Positions 61,710 through 64,000 of a DNA stretch of 64,000 bases are shown one piece after another. The translations under genes were made by a program, and so were the position numbers. The stretch lies in NCBI RefSeq assembly GCF_000972845.2, contig NC_040011.1:27384379-27448378 (forward strand), written 5' to 3'. Position 1 is the first letter of the stretch; every line of letters starts with the position of its first letter. The DNA is from Larimichthys crocea. Its lineage: Eukaryota; Chordata; Actinopteri; Sciaenidae. Below the pieces are notes generated by a model, which saw only the letters and a list, made by a program, of their open reading frames with translations, was not told the DNA's origin and searched no databases.

Positions 61710-63665
61710 CTAGAAGAAAATATACAGATGTTTAAGCAAATCAAAAGTAAAGAAATACTACCGCTCAACATTACATTGTCATCTTAGAAGTCCATGACTT
61801 TTCTTTACCCCCTAGTCTAGAGGAGTGTCCTCGACTGCTGTCTCCTATAATCAGCTGCAGGCTGGCAGCAGTTATGAAGCCCTCCTGTCGCCGACTCAGA
61901 TTTTTCACCAGCCTGAAGAAGGAAGTGAAGACAGGAGAAGAGATGGGAGAAGAGAAAAAGGGGAGGCCAAAATGAGATTAATACAATTTGTTACTAGCTT
62001 TACATTTTTATACCTTTAGGGGTTTTATTGTCTCAAAAAACACACCTTGTACATCTAAAGCCACACTGTATATACCCTGTAGCCTGTGGGATATATCACT
62101 AAGCCACCTTGACAGACTGGTTTACCTCGCGGCATGTGTGTTAACAGGCTGGAAACTCACCAGCGTCCCTTGTTGTCTTCATGCTGCAGTTGGATGACGT
62201 CTCCACATTTGATGGTGATGCTGTCTGGTCCATTTTGAAGACAGTCAGCCAAAGCCATGTATCTGCCCGGAGACTAGCGCAGAAGGAAAGTGTGTAAAGA
62301 TTTATTTATATAGTTAAGATTGATAGGGAACTTTTCAAAACAATATTTACCAAGAGCTTCATGATAAAAGGTGGTGAAGCACAGAATATCACACAGGCAG
62401 GATAGTAACAGGCAGAAGAAATAATTAAAACACAAAAAACATTTTAAAAAAAAAGGGCAAAAACAAAAGGATGCCCTGGAGGTAAGAGTGAAATTATTTC
62501 AAGAGGCAACAGTAAATATAATAAAGTAATCCAGATGTTAAGACATAAAGAAATGGATTCCTGTCTTTTTCTTGCTTTTTTCCATCATGATTTTACAATT
62601 TTAGGATTTTGTTTGTTTTATTGCTGCTTTAACAGCAACGGCACAAATGTTCAAACAGTCTTCTGGCTAAAGAAATTAAATATTTTTAATTGGACAAAGG
62701 TTGAGTGCAGAAGTTTCACAATACATATGGGCAATTAGACTGGAATCAACTGTGACCCTAAATTAGTGCATTGTTAGATATTACAGGTCATTAATGGTCA
62801 AATGTGAATTGGGTGTCTGCGTCTTTGTATCGTCTGTAAACATTGTATAACTCTGTTGGCAACAAGGACCCCCTCGAAAATGAGATGATACATCTCAAGG
62901 GGTTATCCTTTGATAAATAAAGAACAATATGAATTCTGCTACAAGGTCTTTTGAGCACTTTCAAAGCCACATATGGACTTTTTGTGAGCTGTCATTGTAG
63001 GACTAAAGTGTAGTGATGTGACCTAATGTGACCTAATGTGACTGCATACGGTCTCACCAGTTGCACCAAAACCTCCTCCTCTGTATCAGATGGGTGGAAA
63101 GCGTCCCGACCTCCAGGCCACTCCTCCAGACCCTCGCAGATGTCTACCGAGTGATGAGCTCCGGGCCAACCTGAAACACACACAGTCCTTAGGCTGTTAC
63201 AGGTACTTAATGAATGCCATTTATCTACAACACCTTAAAGGCACCATGTAGATACTTAGTAACTATGTCGACATTATAAGACCCCTTGTCACTTACTGGG
63301 AAATTAACAAGAACGTAGAATCAAAAGCTAATCTCAGTAGTTGGACCTTTTTCCCCCAAATTCCTCGATGTACCTGGTTCTTCAGGTCAAAGTACACCTG
63401 AACTGCTGAGGGGGGAAAAGTCAAACGTCTACATCAGGTAGAGATTATCAAGACAATCAGCGACAGCAGTGTAGTACTGTGCAAACAAATACATTCCCAT
63501 AACATTTTGGGGATTTAGTTACTGAGTATCTACTTGATTATGGCATAAACGCGTGTGGACTCACTCCTGCGGTTGTGCTGGTGTTTAGGGGAGTGATGCT
63601 GGGGGTCTGGACTGCTCCTGCCCGACTCTGTGTCCTCTGAGCTCACTGACGCCCTCTGCTGCTTG
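61669..63665 (-). CDS. mcf2: mcf2/DBL-family Rho guanine nucleotide exchange factor, C-terminal part
   Basis: Five joined exons (63565-63665, 63058-63170, 62161-62273, 61809-61912, 61669-61709) encode the end of a DBL-family protein. Phases agree at every junction (2 in, then 1, 0, 2, 1). Proteins of this family carry CRAL-TRIO, spectrin, DH and PH domains and activate Rho/Rac/Cdc42-type GTPases under the plasma membrane; those domains would be encoded beyond the right edge. The visible part is a Ser/His-rich linker, an acidic SDTEEE stretch and an SH3 domain. The linker-SH3 layout resembles the C-terminus of MCF2L (DBS). The position beside f9 and fgf13 points to MCF2. The catalytic domain is needed to settle MCF2 versus MCF2L. 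Confidence 0.78.
61809..61912 (-). CDS. mcf2: mcf2-family GEF exon: second half of SH3 domain
   Basis: 104 bases after CTTCTTCAG. Encodes the end of GRW, then LVKNLSRRQEGFITAASLQL, the strand-turn-strand end of an SH3 fold, followed by a polar tail GDSSRGHSSRLG. Ends with one G before GTAAAG. The usual GWVP word is GFIT here. Confidence 0.85.
62161..62273 (-). CDS. mcf2: mcf2-family GEF exon: first half of SH3 domain
   Basis: 113 bases after CTGCGCTAG. Encodes SPGRYMALADCLQNGPDSIT, then IKCGDVIQLQHEDNKGRW, matching the ALADY-type start, RT loop and KxGD word of SH3 domains. The ALYDY tyrosine position is Cys. Donor is GTGAGT after TG of the Trp codon. Confidence 0.88.
62274..63057 (-). other. 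mcf2: mcf2-family GEF intron
   Basis: 784 AT-rich bases between two confidently placed exons. Nothing else recognised. Confidence 0.8.
63058..63170 (-). CDS. mcf2: mcf2-family GEF exon: acidic linker before SH3
   Basis: 113 bases after GTGTTTCAG. Encodes WPGAHHSVDICEGLEEWPGG, then RDAFHPSDTEEEVLVQL, ending in phase 0 at donor GTGAGA. It is the only frame open through the exon and the only one that joins both neighbours. Confidence 0.82.
63565..63665 (-). CDS. mcf2: mcf2-family GEF exon: Ser/His-rich linker
   Basis: 101 bases after TTTCCTCCAG. Encodes KQQRASVSSEDTESGRSSPD, then PQHHSPKHQHNRR, and ends with one A at donor GTGAGT. A+GT gives Ser at the next junction. The linker is predicted disordered with many Ser-Pro sites. 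Confidence 0.78.
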
Positions 63666-64000
63666 CTGGAGGAAACAACATGAAAAACAGCTGGCGTCAA
63701 CAAATGGTAAACAAAGCCAGCAAACACTCTCAGGATAGATGTCATCCTCAGTCACACAATCTAGGGTCAGCACTCACTCCCTGAAACTGATCCATACCAT
63801 CTGATAGTATAGCTGGCCCCAGATCAGTGTCAAGGAACAACTCTGTCCTGTTGTTTCTCACACAGCCATGACCATTCAGGCACCAGCCAGATAGCAATAC
63901 AGAGCACAGATCAGCCATGTGCAAGCTTCTCTGTAAAAGTGGGAAGTAGGACTCACAGACCACTGACACGGTGTTCACACGCAAGTGTCAGCAAGGGAAG
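63666..64000 (-). other. mcf2: mcf2-family GEF intron at right edge
   Basis: 335 bases upstream of the linker exon. A minus frame of 78 codons crosses part of it but matches no DH, PH or linker sequence I know. The preceding exon, probably the end of the PH domain, should lie beyond the window. Confidence 0.55.

Noticed and set aside
63375..63406. Possible 32-base minus-strand exon (frame VQVYFDLKNQ) between CCCCTCAG and GTACAT in the mcf2-family gene
   Set aside because: Its length is not a multiple of three and the flanking exons already join in phase 1, so including it would break the frame.

Overview
The window is vertebrate nuclear DNA, almost certainly from a teleost fish and probably a percomorph. 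Its genes are broken into short exons with GT-AG introns, most of the sequence is AT-rich and CpG-poor, microsatellites are common, and several decayed repeats look like those frequent in percomorph genomes. No prokaryotic, organellar or viral gene was recognised. Three genes can be supported, in the order fgf13 (minus), f9 (plus), mcf2 family (minus). This is the order and orientation of FGF13, F9 and MCF2 on the human X chromosome. Which teleost duplicate (a or b) each represents cannot be told from the window.

Bases 1 to about 44,000 are the 5' part of fgf13, encoding a fibroblast growth factor homologous factor, read on the minus strand. Two alternative 5' coding exons are present. Exon 1U (43,721-43,769) encodes MSGKVAKPKEDKDASK. 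Exon V (6,894-7,061) carries the MLRQDSIHS...HEIFCCPLKQ segment. Both end in the same phase with a G that completes the Glu codon opening the shared exon 2. Exon V also has an acceptor that joins 1U in frame, giving the U+V form. About 36.7 kb of intron separates them. Exons 1S, 1Y and 2-5 were not found; the shared exons probably lie beyond base 1.

Bases 44,000 to 55,000 hold the upstream flank of fgf13 and then the fgf13-f9 intergenic interval, with no recognisable gene. Bases 55,080-58,302 hold a complete eight-exon coagulation factor IX gene. All exon phases and domains are accounted for (signal peptide, propeptide, Gla, EGF1, EGF2, activation segment, trypsin-like protease), and the predicted protein has 520 residues. 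The activation segment is longer and more Ser/Thr/Pro-rich than in mammals and ends in RKR before IVGG.

After a 3 kb interval with a nested, decayed interspersed repeat and a candidate conserved element, the last five recognised coding exons of an mcf2/DBL-family Rho guanine nucleotide exchange factor run on the minus strand from 63,665 to 61,669. They encode a low-complexity linker and a C-terminal SH3 domain split over two exons. The gene continues past the right edge. f9 and mcf2 are convergent.

The neighbours do not form a functional pathway: fgf13 acts inside excitable cells on sodium channels and microtubules, f9 is a secreted liver clotting zymogen, and mcf2-type proteins activate Rho GTPases. 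Their proximity is ancient synteny. Most of the remaining sequence is non-coding. Short simple repeats, two candidate promoters and several homeodomain-site-rich blocks that may be conserved regulatory elements are listed with low confidence.
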